From: Torreya grandis
Lineage: Eukaryota > Streptophyta > Pinopsida > Cupressales > Taxaceae
Assembly (NCBI GenBank): GCA_037957365.1
Contig: JARHVA010000638.1
Coordinates: 4,145,501-4,209,500 of the forward strand
DNA length: 64,000 bases
Direction: 5' to 3'
The translations under genes and the position numbers were made by a program. This document shows positions 35,465 to 47,149 of this stretch, in pieces. Positions within the stretch are counted from its first letter, which is position 1. Each line of letters starts with the position of its first letter. The notes beneath the pieces were generated by a model, which was given only the letters and a program-made list of their open reading frames with translations, was not told the origin of the DNA and did no database searches.

Positions 35465-37950
35465 CTCATCATGTATCATATGAGTGTAACAAGGGATGGT
35501 GCTTCGAGAAAAGAACATAGACACACACAAAATCAAGATGACTAAAAATGACATATGGAAAGTAATGCTAAAATGAAATGAAAGAAACTAAAAATACCAT
35601 ATGCATACCTTAACTTACATTTTTTCTAAATGATTACATGTAAATATCCTAGTCTTGATCGTGGAGGGTACAAAACCTGCATTTGAGAGACCCTAGGGAT
35701 ACAAAACTAAAAATAGAATAAACTCATGTGTATACATGATGGTTAAAGTAGTAATGAATTATTTAGAAAAAATGGTAAATTATGATTGTTAAGGAAAGAT
35801 TGGAACCAAAGGATTTATGGAAAATGAATGAAAAAATGATGGAAAATGAATGATAAATGAATATAGAACACACTAAATCATGTTGGAAAGAATGTAAAAC
35901 ATAAATGGCAAAAATCAATTTAGAACATACTAAATCATATTGGGAAACATGTAAAACATGAATGATAAAAAGGAATGGAGAACATACTAAATCACATTGG
36001 GAAGCATGTAAAGCATGTATGACAAATGAAATATCAATGCGAGAAAACTCTAATAAAGATATGTAAGAAAGTGACAAGTAACCCCATGTAAGATAGGCAT
36101 GTTGAATCAAACATAAAGAAAAACTTGAATGACTAAAAATGAAATGTAAGTCAAGATGGAAGACAAATATGAAGAATTAATATATAAAGAGAAACATGTA
36201 AGAATGCCAAATGTCATATGTAAGATAAGTGAAGTCCACAAAAATAAAATAGGAATATGATGGATGGATGAAAATTAAAACCTCAAAGGATGAAAACTCA
36301 AACTTAGTGCTTGTTCTAAGATACAATGTAAGAAAACATAACCACATAATGACATGGATAGTATGACAATGAGATGATGTGGTAAGCAAATGTTTAAGGG
36401 TGTTTTTTAGGAAGGTATGGTCCTTTCCAAGGTCTTACAATGCAACTCACAAACTATAAACCAAGAGGCATAATAAGGTAGATGTGACTAGCTAAAAGAA
36501 ATATCCAATAAGGGTAATATAAGGAAAATGTGATGTGAATAAAGAATGTGAGGCACCATATGGGTGATGTGAAAATCCTTATCAAGAATGAGACACACTA
36601 GGCAAGTGAAAAAGGCTAATAACTATTAACACCAAGGACCTAGGACATTTTGACTAATGAACACAAAGCTTAGGATAACAAGTGAAGTACATATATCAAC
36701 TCATAAAGGCTATATGCATGAAAATTAAAATGGACCTACCTTCCCACAACATGTTACCCATTCCTAAGGACCCCTTATAGAGTCATCGGTCTACTATGAA
36801 GATTGGTTACTTGTGTGAGAAAGCAGGTATCACTAAGAGTCTTTTTAATTCTTCTATTCCAATATATTGCCCTACCACAACCCAAGGGACCTTAGCTCTA
36901 GTGTGAGACCAATTATGGAGTCTGAGCTTTGATTAGAGATAGAAGATCTGCTTGGAATCATGTCTTTTAGCATGATTTAACTTTTAAAAAATTTAAATGT
37001 TTTCTTTTATATCATTGCCTTTTGTTAAATGATTTGGATTTTGAATATTGTAAGGATTTTAATATTCCTCTTCCATATGGACTTAGAATCACTAAACATG
37101 ATTGAAATAGGTGACAATCATATGAGAGCTTACACTTGGTCACTATAGAGAAGGACCTAAAAACCAAGGTGTCTAAAGACTCCTAGACTTGCCCACAAGT
37201 AAGTGTGCAATCTCAAAATTGACTAATGTGAGCCTTAAATGAAAGAAAATAAGGGAAATATGGGGATCATGAGAGATTCATCTATGTAATAAGTGATACA
37301 ATGATGAATATGCTCATATCTAATCACAAGGAGGTAAAATAGTTCTATGAAAGGGATGGGGCTATTCTTATGATAGTCATGTCACTAAGAGAATCCATGC
37401 TAACCTACAACAGATCTAGCACAAGTACCCATGAAAGTAGTAGTCATCCTAAAAAGTGATTTAAAGATATTTTGATGTAGTAATTTGTGAGGAAGGCCAG
37501 GTCTTATCCATGGTCTTATAATAAAACTCACAAGGTGAACACCAATGAGGTGAATGCTAAAGAAGGGGAAAATAAGCATAAAGCTACTGAGCCAAAGAAT
37601 GACATAAAAACACAAAAATGAAAGAGATCAAAATGAAAACAAATGCCAAATGTAGTGTGTAATAAAATAAAAGAACCCAAAGGTGAAAATGATACTAGTA
37701 AAGTGAAACTAAAAGAGGTAAAGTGCATAAAAACAAAGAAACATGAGCAAAAATAACAAGATTTATGCTAACATTTGTATCAAAGATGAGCATGTGGAAT
37801 ACAAGCCTATTTGTCTCAGAATATTTCTTGAAGTTGAATTTGTTTTTTATTATGCATTGGAGAATAAGAGTGGGCATCATAAGATGCCCCAATGGGTAAG
37901 TGGATGTAGGTATTGGTATCACAAGATTCCCCAAAGTCTAAAGGGACATG
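35465..37950 (-). other. 3' half of the pol-less element, no pol found
   Basis: Short frames on the minus strand (for example 36389-36177 and 37615-37400) are hydrophobic by composition and show no retroelement motif. The region contains the 57-bp repeats (35865-36035) and two GGGCAT hairpins (37872-37889 and 37955-37973). In a complete Gypsy element pol would lie here. Confidence 0.55.
35865..36035. repeat. 57-bp tandem repeat, three copies
   Basis: The unit starts AGAACACACTAAATCATGTT or AGAACATACTAAATCATATT and contains GTAAAACAT near its middle. Starts fall at 35865, 35922 and 35979, exactly 57 bp apart, with about one difference per six to eight bases. Confidence 0.85.
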
Positions 37951-37973
37951 TCAATGGGCATTGCAAGATGCCC
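37872..37973. repeat. Two GGGCAT...ATGCCC hairpins
   Basis: At 37872-37889 GGGCATC and GATGCCC are perfect inverse complements around ATAA. A second, GGGCAT/ATGCCC around TGCAAG, is at 37955-37973 and is bracketed by ACATGT on both sides. They follow the gag frame in the sense of the element, so they could be a 3' end structure. Confidence 0.65.
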
Positions 37974-39756
37974 CAACATGTGAGGTATAGTGAGGTGACA
38001 TTGAACCATTAGAATGATTTGCATTAGGTTGGTATGTGCATTTGGAGATAGGTAAATGGGTTAGTTTGTTAGATTTTAGGGATGTTGAATTTGACATAGG
38101 ATGTATAAGAGAGGTATAAAGAGGTAAAGGAGGTAAAGGAGGACTATGTATGATATGCTTTGGAGTAGGCATTTGAATTAGGTACTCCTTTGGTTCATGT
38201 GACCTAAGAGGTTGAGGTTTAATGGATGCAAAAATATTTTTAAATTTGTTCATGTTAGCTATCCTTTTCTTATTGGTGTATAAATAAGGATAAACTATGG
38301 TTTTAACACTATTATTGGATGAGGAGTAGGTATGGGATAAGTTTTGTTAGTCATTAGGTAGTTCATGTTGATGTGATTGTTGTTATTTAGATTTGACTTG
38401 AGAAACTTGAAGATAGTCTTGATAACATTGTTTTGTGAGAGTATCAAGATTGAAATGTGGACCAACCAAGGAAACAAGAAGAAATTAGTGAAGATCACAA
38501 CAAGACTCATGAGAATGACCTATAGTAGCATGACACCAATAAAACTTATCAGAATTGTACCATTTTGCAGGAGGTTTGGAAGTATCAAAGTTCATGGATT
38601 TAGAGGGTGGAAATTTCTTCTTGAGATGTTATACACTCAAGGGAGGGTGGGTTGGGTTAAAATTGGTTGAATTGGATGCTCCATCTTTAGGTTTGGGAGG
38701 CTTGGATGAATCAATGTTATGAGAAAATTATTGGAAAGGTTCTTTATTAGTTGTTTGAGGTGTTTCAAATTGGGTGATAAGAAATTATTTCTTTCTTGCT
38801 TCATCTAAGGCTTCTTATAAAGTTTTAGGGGAAAATATTTAAACTTTGTATTGAAGGGGAGATTTAAGAGCTATGACAAATAGTTTTAAAAGAGTATCAT
38901 CATTCATGTTATGGTCCACTTTGTGAGCTAGAGACTTTCATCATTTGATGAAAGTGTGATCAGATTCATTAGGAAGTTGCTTGGCCTTGATGAAATGGTT
39001 AAGGTAATTTTTAGGAAGGTCATCATGTTGGAATTACTTCATTGGAGCATTGACTAAATCCTCTAGTTGTGAGATGGAATGTCTAGGAAGTTGTTTGTAC
39101 TATTCAATTGCATCACCAACAAAGGTTTTGGCAAAGAGCTTGGGGGTAGCAAAGGTGTTAGTTTGAATCCATTCCTTATAGAGATTGCCAAAATATTCAA
39201 TAAAAATAGTAGGGTTATTAGTCCCATCATATGTGATAGTTGGAGAAATGTTTCCAATATCTATGGATGCAAATAATGGATCTAAAGGTTCATTTTGAAG
39301 ATGTTGAAGAGTTTTATTATGCAAAGTAGGTTGAGGGATGATAGTACCATTGGAATATCTAAGAGGATGAGGGAAAAAAAATTTATTTGGTTGAGACATG
39401 ATGACTTGAGGTGGTTGAATAGTCATGTGTAATAAATGTTGTTGCATTTTCATCATTTTCAAATGATTAGTTATTTGCATGATGTTGATTTGTTGAATTA
39501 TTTGAGAAAGAATTTGAGTTGTGTCAATTTGTGGATTTTAAGGTTGGTCATTAGTGTTTTTAAGAGAAGGATTATTAGTGTTGGTAGGAGGAGGATTCTT
39601 TGTGAGTGGAGGATTCCCAAAATTAATTTTAGTTGTATTAAGTGTGGTAGAAAAAGAAAAAATTTGGTAAAGCCACCATTATTATTAGGAGTGTAAATAG
39701 TATGATCATCAAGGTTTTTGAATAATTGGGAATCATATAGATCATTAGTTTGATTG
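37951..39756 (-). pseudogene. gag: Gag of the pol-less element, main part, broken
   Basis: On the minus strand the frame reads through a Pro/Asn-rich segment (39640-39350), then the Gypsy gag core at 39310-39000: LDPLFASIDIGNISPTITYD, FIEYFGNLYKEWIQTNTFA, PKLFAKTFVGDAIE, then a stop where the family has Trp, YKQLPRHSISQLEDLVNAP. A Cys/His cluster (WCHATIGHSHESC) near 38540-38500 stands in for the zinc knuckle. A Pro/His-rich tail ends with the stop at about 37951. Stops occur mainly at Gln and Trp positions. The frame continues upstream across the chromovirus into 45398-45740, and I read it in the same frame on both sides of the insertion. Confidence 0.7.
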
Positions 39757-39761
39757 GTTTC

Positions 39762-40299
39762 TGATCCAAAACTTAGAAGTTTTGATTAACAGATATTTCA
39801 AGAACACAAAAATAACATAGTAACAATGAATTTTTCTGAGAAGAGATGTTTTATTACTCAAGATTGCAATACAACTATATGCTTATCTATGGGAAGAGAT
39901 GTATGATTTATATTTCAGGTTAAATATTAATTTATACACATTTTTAAAGTAGGAAGAGGATGTGGAAGGTCACCAATATCGAGGGAGATTAAGTGGTTCG
40001 ATTTCCATGATTTAAAACAATAAAGAATTTAAGGAATTACTATTTTTAAAAACTTACTATTTTTAGATTACACTACTAAGATTTAAATTTGGGTCACTTC
40101 CATTGGGGTTTTTGGGGTCAAAAACCACCAAGAAAATATTGGTGCCATCTCACTACATTCTCCTCATTCTTAGCTTTCCAATGGTTCAAATAGAGAGTCA
40201 ATTGGAGCTAGGGTGTAGAAGTTATGGCTCCTAAAAGTTCTATCATCAATTGGGGTAGAACCATCACCCAAATTATCACCTAAACTATTTTCCAAATCA
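39762..40299 (-). repeat. 3' LTR of the chromovirus
   Basis: Minus strand start TGATTTGGAAAATAGTTTAG directly after the purine tract, end AAGTTTTGGATCA. Its first 130 or so bases are also the end of the pol frame (stop at 40170). Confidence 0.9.
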
Positions 40300-41720
40300 T
40301 TCCTCCCTCCTTGAGAAGTAATGGTCCCCATTTCATCAATATTCCTAATTAGGTGTGGAAATTGTCTCTTAATTTGATTCTCTATGAGCCACTCACCTTG
40401 GTGGCTAAGTTGGCCCCTTTTGACCACCCAATAATGCGGAATAGAGCGTCCTCTTGTTGTCTTCATCTAGGTGTCCAAAATCTGATCCTCCTCCACTAGA
40501 GAAATTTTTTTTGAATCAGTCTCATCAATGTCTATTTATTATGCTATGACTAAAGTTTCTAATAGGGGTAGATGATATGGTTTGAGGAGCTCCACATTGA
40601 ATATTGGATGCAGACCAAGGTAGGCTAGTAGATTCAACTCAAAAGCATTTTCTCCAATTTTTTTGGTGATGGTGTAGGGACAATATTGCAGAGGCTAATT
40701 TTTTTTGTGTGGGCATGCAAGTCATTCCTTTTAAATCTACAACCAAACCTTATAACCCACATCAAAATGGTGTGCAATCCTATGTTTATCATGGCGTTGC
40801 TTATACTTCTGATTCATCTTCTCCAAGATGTCATGAACTTGATGTTGGATGTGTTGATTTGTTCAATGAAATTTATTGCTTTTGCTACCTCAAATCTCCA
40901 ATGAGGTGTGTATTCCATGGTGGAGAATGGAATGGTCATATCAATTAGTGCCATGGGTTGGAACCCAAAGCATAATTGGAATGGACTATGCTTGGTCAAG
41001 CTATGTATGGCCCAATTGTATCCATGTTGTATGAAAAGAATCCCGTCATCCCATGTGCATAAATGTTTGGAGTGATACATCCAAAACATGTGAACAATAA
41101 AGTGGTTTACCACTTCTGTCTGACCATCAGCCTGTGGATGGGAGGCTATGGACTTCATCAGCTGGGTATCCATCATCTTCAATAGAGTGGACCAAAAGAT
41201 GCTCAAGAACCTGATATCTCAATCTAAGATAATGGAATTAGGGAGACCAAAATGGAGCCATACATGACTAAAATATAGTTGAGCAGTTTCTTCAATAGAT
41301 ATATTTTTTACAAGCAATCATGATAGCTATTTTTCTTAAATGATCAACTACAAAAAAAAAATATAGTCTTTGCCATGTTTTGAAGTGGGCAAACTTGGGA
41401 TAAAATCCATTGAGATAGATTCCCAGGGCCTGGTTGGTTCTAGAAATGGTGTGTACAATCCTTGCTTCTTATTTATTAGCTTGGCTATCATACATGGGGT
41501 GAAAGATTTGAGTTACCTTTCCACATCCTTTTGCATATGGGGCTAGTATAAGTGTTTTTGAAGAACTGTTAATGTCTTTTATACACCAAAGTGTGTAGCT
41601 ATCCTATTGAAATGTGCTTCCCATATCATCTTCTATTGCTCTACAGCTGGAACATACATGTGTCCCATATGATAGAGGACATTATCTTGTAAATAGAAAT
41701 AAAAAACATATTTACCTTCT
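40170..41720 (-). pseudogene. Chromovirus integrase with chromodomain-like C-terminus, broken
   Basis: The zinc-binding module is faint at 41660-41480 (EAHFNRIATHFGV, HMQKDVER). The core keeps SISMDFIPSLP at about 41420 (first Asp). LD-stop-DIRF at about 41230 keeps the second Asp, with the Arg after it now a TGA stop. SHPQADGQTEVVNH at about 41150-41110 keeps the Glu. At 40440-40320 RGRSIPHYWVVKRGQLSHQG and EWLIENQIKRQFPHLIRNID follow a worn chromodomain pattern. In other chromoviruses this domain steers insertion to marked chromatin. The frame ends at 40170, inside the 3' LTR. Confidence 0.83.
40300..40314 (-). other. Polypurine tract of the chromovirus, inside the pol frame
   Basis: The minus strand reads TCAAGGAGGGAGGAA, then the LTR. 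It encodes SQGGR, the counterpart of the SQGGEN motif at the polypurine tract of many plant chromoviruses. Confidence 0.85.
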
Positions 41721-41879
41721 TGAATCACCTAATATGTATTAGCAAAGGTAGGATTTGCTTCATATAGAGCACCCCGAGTGGCAGTCTCATGTCCACATAG
41801 ACTAAGAACTATTGTGAGTGTAGTAATTGGTGGGCAGCTTAGACAATCTATGACCGTATTTGAGCCCCCTTTTTGTGTT

Positions 41880-43040
41880 TGATTATCAAATGAAATTTCT
41901 ATAGATATGTGTCCCACTTTTGGTGCCTCTCATTTCATAGTTTTCTCTATGTTTGGATGAATTCCAATTGTCTGTGGTTAGTGTGGATAACCATCTCTTT
42001 TCCCAAGATGTAGTGTTTCCATTGTTTGCAATCTTACATAATGGCATAGAGCTCCTTGTCATATGTTGGGCATTTCTTGACTGTATCAATGAAATTTTCA
42101 CTATGATATGCAATAGGATGTCCATGTTGCATGATGACAACTCCCATGGCATATTCAGATGCATCTATCATCAACTTGAAAGGTTGATGCAAATCTAGCA
42201 AGGCAAGAATAAGGGCTAAGTAAAGTTTGATCTTCAAATTCTCAAAATCCCTTTGTTTTATTTTTCCCCACTGAAATGTAGCTTTAGCTCCTTCTTTAGT
42301 CACTTGGGTTAGTGACCAAGCAACATGTGAGAATCTAAGAACAAACCTGTGATATAAATTTTTAAGACCCAATAAGCTATGAAGTTCTATGAGGGTCCTT
42401 AGTGTAGGCCATTCTCAAATAACCTAAATCTTCTCTAGATCAACATAGACCCCTTTTTCATTCACAATGTACCCTAGGTACTAAACTATTTTCATCTCGA
42501 ATATGTATTTGTCAAGATTTGCATACAACTTATGCTCTCAAAGAGTTTGAAGCACCTTACAAACATGTTGAAGATGTTCCTCCCATGTTCTGATATAGAT
42601 GAGTATGTCATCTAGATAGACAACGATGAATGAGTTGGTGAAGGGTCACAGGATGTCATCCATCATCCTCATGAAGGTTTTAGGTGCATTAGTTAAGCCA
42701 AAATGCATAACCAACCATTCAAAGAGCCCCTCCTTAGATTTGAATGCAGTCTTCTAGACATCAGTGGGATCAATGGGAATTTGGTGATAGCTAGATTTGA
42801 GATCAATTTTGGTGAAGAAATTTACACCATAGAGTTGGTCTAGTAGGTCATCAATCCTAGGGAGGGGGTAACAATTCTTCACAGTGATTTTATTTAGGGA
42901 TCTATAGTCAATACAAAGCCTCCATGTTTTATCTTTCTTTAGTGCCAAGATAATCAAGCTACCATAAGGTGAAGAGCTTGGCCTAATGTGACCTTTTTGG
43001 ATCAATTCCTAAATCTTTTTTTATCTCATCATTCTCTAAA
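41880..43040 (-). pseudogene. Chromovirus reverse transcriptase and RNase H, broken
   Basis: The RT block is well preserved at 43005-42754: HIRPSSSPYGSLIILALKKD, WRLCIDYRSLNKITVKNCYP, and FFTKIDLKSSYHQIPI (catalytic Asp). A stop follows, then [20 protein letters not shown] and [10 protein letters not shown]. The catalytic box VYLDDILIY is intact at about 42630-42605. The RT-RNase H link (KLMIDASEYAMGVVIMQHG, first RNase H Asp) is at about 42195-42140. The frame shifts near 42100-42160 and continues in 41886-42164. Confidence 0.88.
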
Positions 43041-43386
43041 ATTGATCTGAAATACATAGGCCTATTATGCAAAGGTGGTCCTAGGATCAAATCTATAGAA
43101 TATTTTACCTGGAAATGCAGTGGAACTCCCATGGGTGACTTGAATAAGTCAACATATTCTTCTATGATTTGTCTTATTTACTTATATTATTATGTTGATT
43201 ATGTAGTTAGGACTAAAACATTGGCTTATTAGATTTCTATGGTTTGACCACCATGAGAATGAATTGATTTGTCTTCTCCACCAATCTCTTACATTGTTTA
43301 ACACTAATCAGGGAGATAGATGTGGAAGGTGGTACCTCTAGTACCCTGTAGCACCATGTTCTAAGAGTGAGGGTGAATTTTAAAGT

Positions 43387-43729
43387 TCATGATTCATAGA
43401 TGCCATGTCGATCATAAATGAATGACTGACCAAGGATTACATCACAAACATCTAGATTGACCACATCATAAAAGGCATCATCTGGGAAAGCTTTTATTGC
43501 ATGTGAAAGAAGATACTGATGGGTGACACAGAGGTCTCTCCCTAGGCTCAACCATCTAATATTGTATGGCTTTGGGTGAGGCTTCATGGATAGATTTAGA
43601 CTTTTCACAACTTTAGCAAAGATTAAATTCTTTTGACTCCCACTATCAAGAATGAAATGCAGAGGCTTATCTTTTACCCATAATTTGGAGTGAAATAATA
43701 TTTTCTTGTCATATGGCCTTTCCTCACAA
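43387..43729 (-). pseudogene. Chromovirus protease, broken
   Basis: The active-site loop PLHFILDSGSQKNLI is at about 43665-43625 with Asp-Ser-Gly intact. The C-terminal motif CDVILGQSFIYDRHGIYES at 43445-43387 corresponds to CDVILGxPWL in the family, with Pro-Trp changed to Ser-Phe, both explicable by C-to-T or G-to-A change. It lies between gag and RT as expected. Confidence 0.8.
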
Positions 43730-44620
43730 GTCTGTGATGAAGCAATGATGGTATCAAGCTCAACATCTAAAATCTCTTCTTCATCCTCTTTGAATTTAGG
43801 TTATGTATGAGACAGAGCAGTAGATGTTAAGTATTGTGACTCAAAAAGCAGTGACTTAATAGCTCGACATTCTTCTTTAGAGTGAGTTCCAGTTTTATGG
43901 TAATCACACCATTTTCTAGTCTTCCCCTTTTGTGGTTTCTTATTTTGAAACTCCTTTTGTTTCCAATTTTGGCCTCATGTTTGACCTTCCTTATCACTTT
44001 TCCATTTTTAAGGCTAACTCTTCATATTCTTTCTTCGATGCTTCTACTCAATCTTCACTATGAACTTGTATGCCTCACTGAGGGTTTCTAAATTTAAGAG
44101 TTCTATTTCCCCACATATGTACCATTGTATTCCACCATGATATTTGGGAGTCTTATGTTTCTCACTTTCTTGGATTCCTAATCTTGCGGATAGAGAATAA
44201 AAAATGTCAGTGTAATCTTAAATATAATGGTTCTTACCTTGGTGAAGTTATTGCCACTGTATGTACAGATCATCATATGCTCCAATGGGATAGTATTTTT
44301 CCTTTACCACTTCCATGAAATCATCCCAGGTAGGTTCCACCTCAAGTCCAATTTCATCTATACTAAACCTCTTTTTGTACACTTCCCACCAATTTTTCAT
44401 GGGCAATGATGCTTTCAAAAGAGCAAAAGTGATCTTTTCCCCATCGGTGGATTTATTTACAAAAAATTAGGAAGATAATTGATCCAACCAATTTTATACT
44501 AAATTATCATTGGTTTTGACTTCAAATTTAGGGATATAAAAATTAACCTAAACCCTAAAGGGTGTTGGGGCACTGAAAGGATGTTCCATGGATGAGGATC
44601 CAAGAAGTGCAGATGAGGAG
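43730..44620 (-). pseudogene. gag: Chromovirus gag, broken
   Basis: On the minus strand a gag core is readable at 44460-44200: EKITFALLKASLPMKNWWEV then YKKRFSIDEIG, PTWDDFMEVVKEKYYPIGAY, and IFYSLSARLGIQ. The zinc knuckle at about 43925-43885 reads WCDYHKTGTHSKEEC, a CX2HX4HX4C form. The frame has several stops (for example IQWQ-stop-LHQ). The 5' limit is unclear; decayed sequence runs back to the primer site. Antisense frames on the plus strand here are shadows. Confidence 0.75.
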
Positions 44621-44859
44621 CCAAAATTTTCCATCAGGAGTTGTTGGAGAATTTGGGCAAATTATTACAGTATCTATTCTTTTTGTCATTGGATGGATTC
44701 ATTCACCATTTATTTGAAAGTATCAGATGTCTTGATGTCATCTAATATTTTAAGTCATTTGGAGCAAATAGGTGGATAGTTTGGAAGCTCTGTTATTTTC
44801 TACCCAAGCTTCTTGTAGCTTAACCTCATCTTCAGGATCATACACTCTCAAGAAAAATT

Positions 44860-44871
44860 GATATGATACCA
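44860..44871 (-). other. Primer-binding site of the chromovirus
   Basis: The minus strand reads TGGTATCATATC one base inside the 5' LTR. It resembles the initiator-Met site TGGTATCAGAGC with two changes. Confidence 0.8.
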
Positions 44872-44872
44872 C

Positions 44873-45392
44873 TAATCCAAAAATTAGAAGTTTTGATTGA
44901 TAGATATTTCAATAACATGAAAATAACATAGTAATAATGAATTCTCTAAGAAGAGATGTTTTATTACTCAAGATTGTAATATCAACTATATGCTTATCTC
45001 TGGGAAGAAATGTCTGATTTTCATTTCAAGTTACATCTTCATTTATAAATATTTTGAAAGTAGGATGAGGATGTGGAAGGTCACCAATCTTGAGGGATAT
45101 TAATTGGTTTGACTTCCATGATTTAAAACAATACAGAATTTTAGGAATTACTATTTTTAGACTACACTACTAAAATTGAAATTTGGGGCACTTACATTGG
45201 GTTTTCAAGGGTAAAAAACCACTAAGATAATATTGGTGCCATCTCACCACATTCTCCTTGTTATTATATTTCTAATGGTTCAAATGGGGATTTAATTGGA
45301 GCTACGGTGCAAAAGTTATGGCTCCCAAAAGTTTCATCATCAATTGGGTAGAACCGTCACCCAAATTGTCACCTAAATTATTGCCCAGATTA
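44873..45392 (-). repeat. 5' LTR of the chromovirus
   Basis: Minus strand start TAATCTGGGCAATAATTTAG (TA for TG), end ...TTTTTGGATTA. It matches 39762-40299 along its length. Confidence 0.9.
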
Positions 45393-45397
45393 GTTTC

Positions 45398-45740
45398 AAC
45401 CATGTTACTTTGGAAAGTGATAAAGTTTGGTGATCTTATTGTTGGTGTAATAAGATGATTGTGAACATTGGTTGTGAGAGGTGGAACATAATGTGAGGTT
45501 CCAACATTTGATGTAGATGGGTTGATGAGTTTATGAATTCTAGGTTGAGAATGTGTAAAAGTGTTATAAGGTATATGATTGTCATGGTTTGGGATTTGTC
45601 TAATATGATTCTCTAGATCTACTATATAGTATGGGTTAGATCAAAATTTAGAAGATTTATAACCATGTGATGAAGGGATACACCATAAAGAGTTGTCTTA
45701 TATGATGGACAGGTGGGGTAGGAGAGAATAACCCATGTGA
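45398..45740 (-). pseudogene. gag: Gag of the pol-less element, N-terminal part
   Basis: The minus strand encodes an Asn/His/Pro-rich segment (DLENHIRQIPNHDNHIPYN, then THSQPRIHKLINPSTSNV and FITFQSNMVET) that ends exactly at the duplication GAAAC. If the chromovirus and one duplicated 5-mer are ignored, the frame joins that at 39756 without a shift. The start codon is uncertain. Confidence 0.55.
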
Positions 45741-45910
45741 ATTTGGAATAGGCTGATACTATCAAGAAACAATTTGATAAATGGCTTCACAATGCCAAGT
45801 AGGAGTGGATATCAGAAATCTAGGAGGAAAAATAGGAATAAAATTGGCCAAAACAAGGTACAAAGTTAGCTTAGAGTGAACTTTGTAATGCACAAGGTTG
45901 GTCTAGAAGG

Positions 45911-46100
45911 TACTAAGTCAACCCAGTTGACTTATTAAGATAATGAGGAAGTTCTAAAATGATACTAAGTCGACCCATTAGAATTAATATGCTAAGGAGA
46001 TAGTTTTGAATGATACTAAGTCGACTCAGTTGACTTAGTATGTTAGGGGTGAAGTTATGAATGATACTAAATCAACCTAGATGACATAGTATGCTAAGGA
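45911..46100. repeat. 51-bp tandem repeat, four copies, each with a GTCAAC/GTTGAC palindrome
   Basis: Each unit carries a version of CTAAGTCAACCCAGTTGACT. The palindromes start at 45913, 45965, 46016 and 46067, so the period is 51-52 bp. The best arms are CTAAGTC.A(C)..GTTGACTTAG in the third unit (46016-46038). The array belongs to the pol-less element upstream of its gag. Confidence 0.85.
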
Positions 46101-47149
46101 AGAGAGGTAAATTAGTCTATAAATGACTATGTTGGTAGAGATGATAGTGTTCTATAATAGGGGAAAAAATTTAAAAGATAAATTGAAGCAAGATGAAATC
46201 AATCATATCAACAATTGGATCAATGTGACTTGATCAAATTGGAACACACAGCACAAACCTTCCACCAATGCTAGCCAATGCAAGTTTTTTAATACAACAC
46301 ATAATGATAAAAGAGCAAGCAATCAACTAAAAAGTAAATTCTAACTAAGTGATCATCCTAATTTTTGTTAAGTTCTAATAAAGGTTGTAAGTAATGTGAT
46401 AGGGAGTTGGTTATAAGAGGGAATTAGAAATCAATCTAGAGATAGTTTCAAGATGTTTAAGTTGAAAGGGATCTATATTGGAAATGGTACATGGCTTGGT
46501 ATTGGGGCCTACCCCCTCACTTCACAATCCTACAATGATAAGGGTGTTAGGTGTTTTTCCAATATATACCATTAACCATGTATTTATACTTGTCCAAAAA
46601 ACCAAGTCAGCTTCCCCCTTGGTGATGAAATCCAAGTAGGTAAGCTTCAAAAAGACAATAGTTGAATGTGTTTTGAATGTTCAAGTGATTTGGTAGTATT
46701 TGTAAAAAAATAAAAATAGTGAAACTAAATGGTACTTTTAAAACTACCTAATTTGTGAACTAAAATGAAAGTGTGAACTAATTTGTTAATTCCCAAAAGA
46801 TAAGCATAGTATGGAGTCAGATCAGATGACACTATATGCAAACAATATAAAATAGAGTTGAAAGTGTCAACATTGTAATAAAGAAGCAAAGGTCTTAAAG
46901 AACTAAGTTGACAATGTTGACTTATTCTTTTAGATAAAACACAATCTACATAACTAAATCAATAGGGTCAACCTAGTTTGTTGTAGAGGTATAATTTTGA
47001 AGAATAAAAACTTATAGAAAATAGAACTAAATTGAAAGAGAGAGAAAGAAAGGAACTTTGGTGGGTTTGAAGATTCTTATAATTTCAAAATATTTGTTTA
47101 AGATGATTGAAATTTCTACCAACTATATCAACTGGGTCAGCGTAGTTCT
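46101..47149 (-). other. Leader part of the pol-less element, no gene seen
   Basis: Non-coding between the two palindrome arrays. Single related motifs occur at about 46905 (CTAAGTTGACAATGTTGACT) and 46962 (CTAAATCAATAGGGTCAACC). No protein motif on either strand. Confidence 0.5.

Larger units (their letters stand above)
39762..45392 (-). mobile_element. Chromovirus-type Ty3/Gypsy retrotransposon nested in the pol-less element
   Basis: LTRs of 538 and 520 bp are flanked by the exact 5-bp duplication GTTTC (39757-39761 and 45393-45397, plus strand). On the minus strand come gag with a CX2HX4HX4C knuckle, protease (DSG), RT (YLDD), RNase H, integrase and a C-terminal chromodomain-like segment that runs into the 3' LTR. 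The size, 5.6 kb, is normal for plant chromoviruses. RT, RNase H and protease catalytic residues are still present, but the frames are broken by stops and shifts. Confidence 0.93.

Noticed and set aside
35763..36110. Minus-strand 115-codon frame with repeated HASQ(Y/C)DLVCS units
   Set aside because: It is a by-product of the 57-bp tandem repeat (a multiple of three keeps the frame). No homology or other coding sign.
43882..44409. Plus-strand hydrophobic frames at 43882-44091 and 44227-44409
   Set aside because: They are antisense to the chromovirus gag, whose motifs are clear on the minus strand.
44873..45392. Tandem chromovirus arrangement sharing one LTR
   Set aside because: Sequence beyond a provisional 380-bp LTR also matched the pol tail, which first looked like a second element. 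The match ends at a TG-type edge next to GTTTC, the purine tract lies at 40300, and the 5-bp duplication is then exact. The LTR is simply longer and overlaps the pol end.
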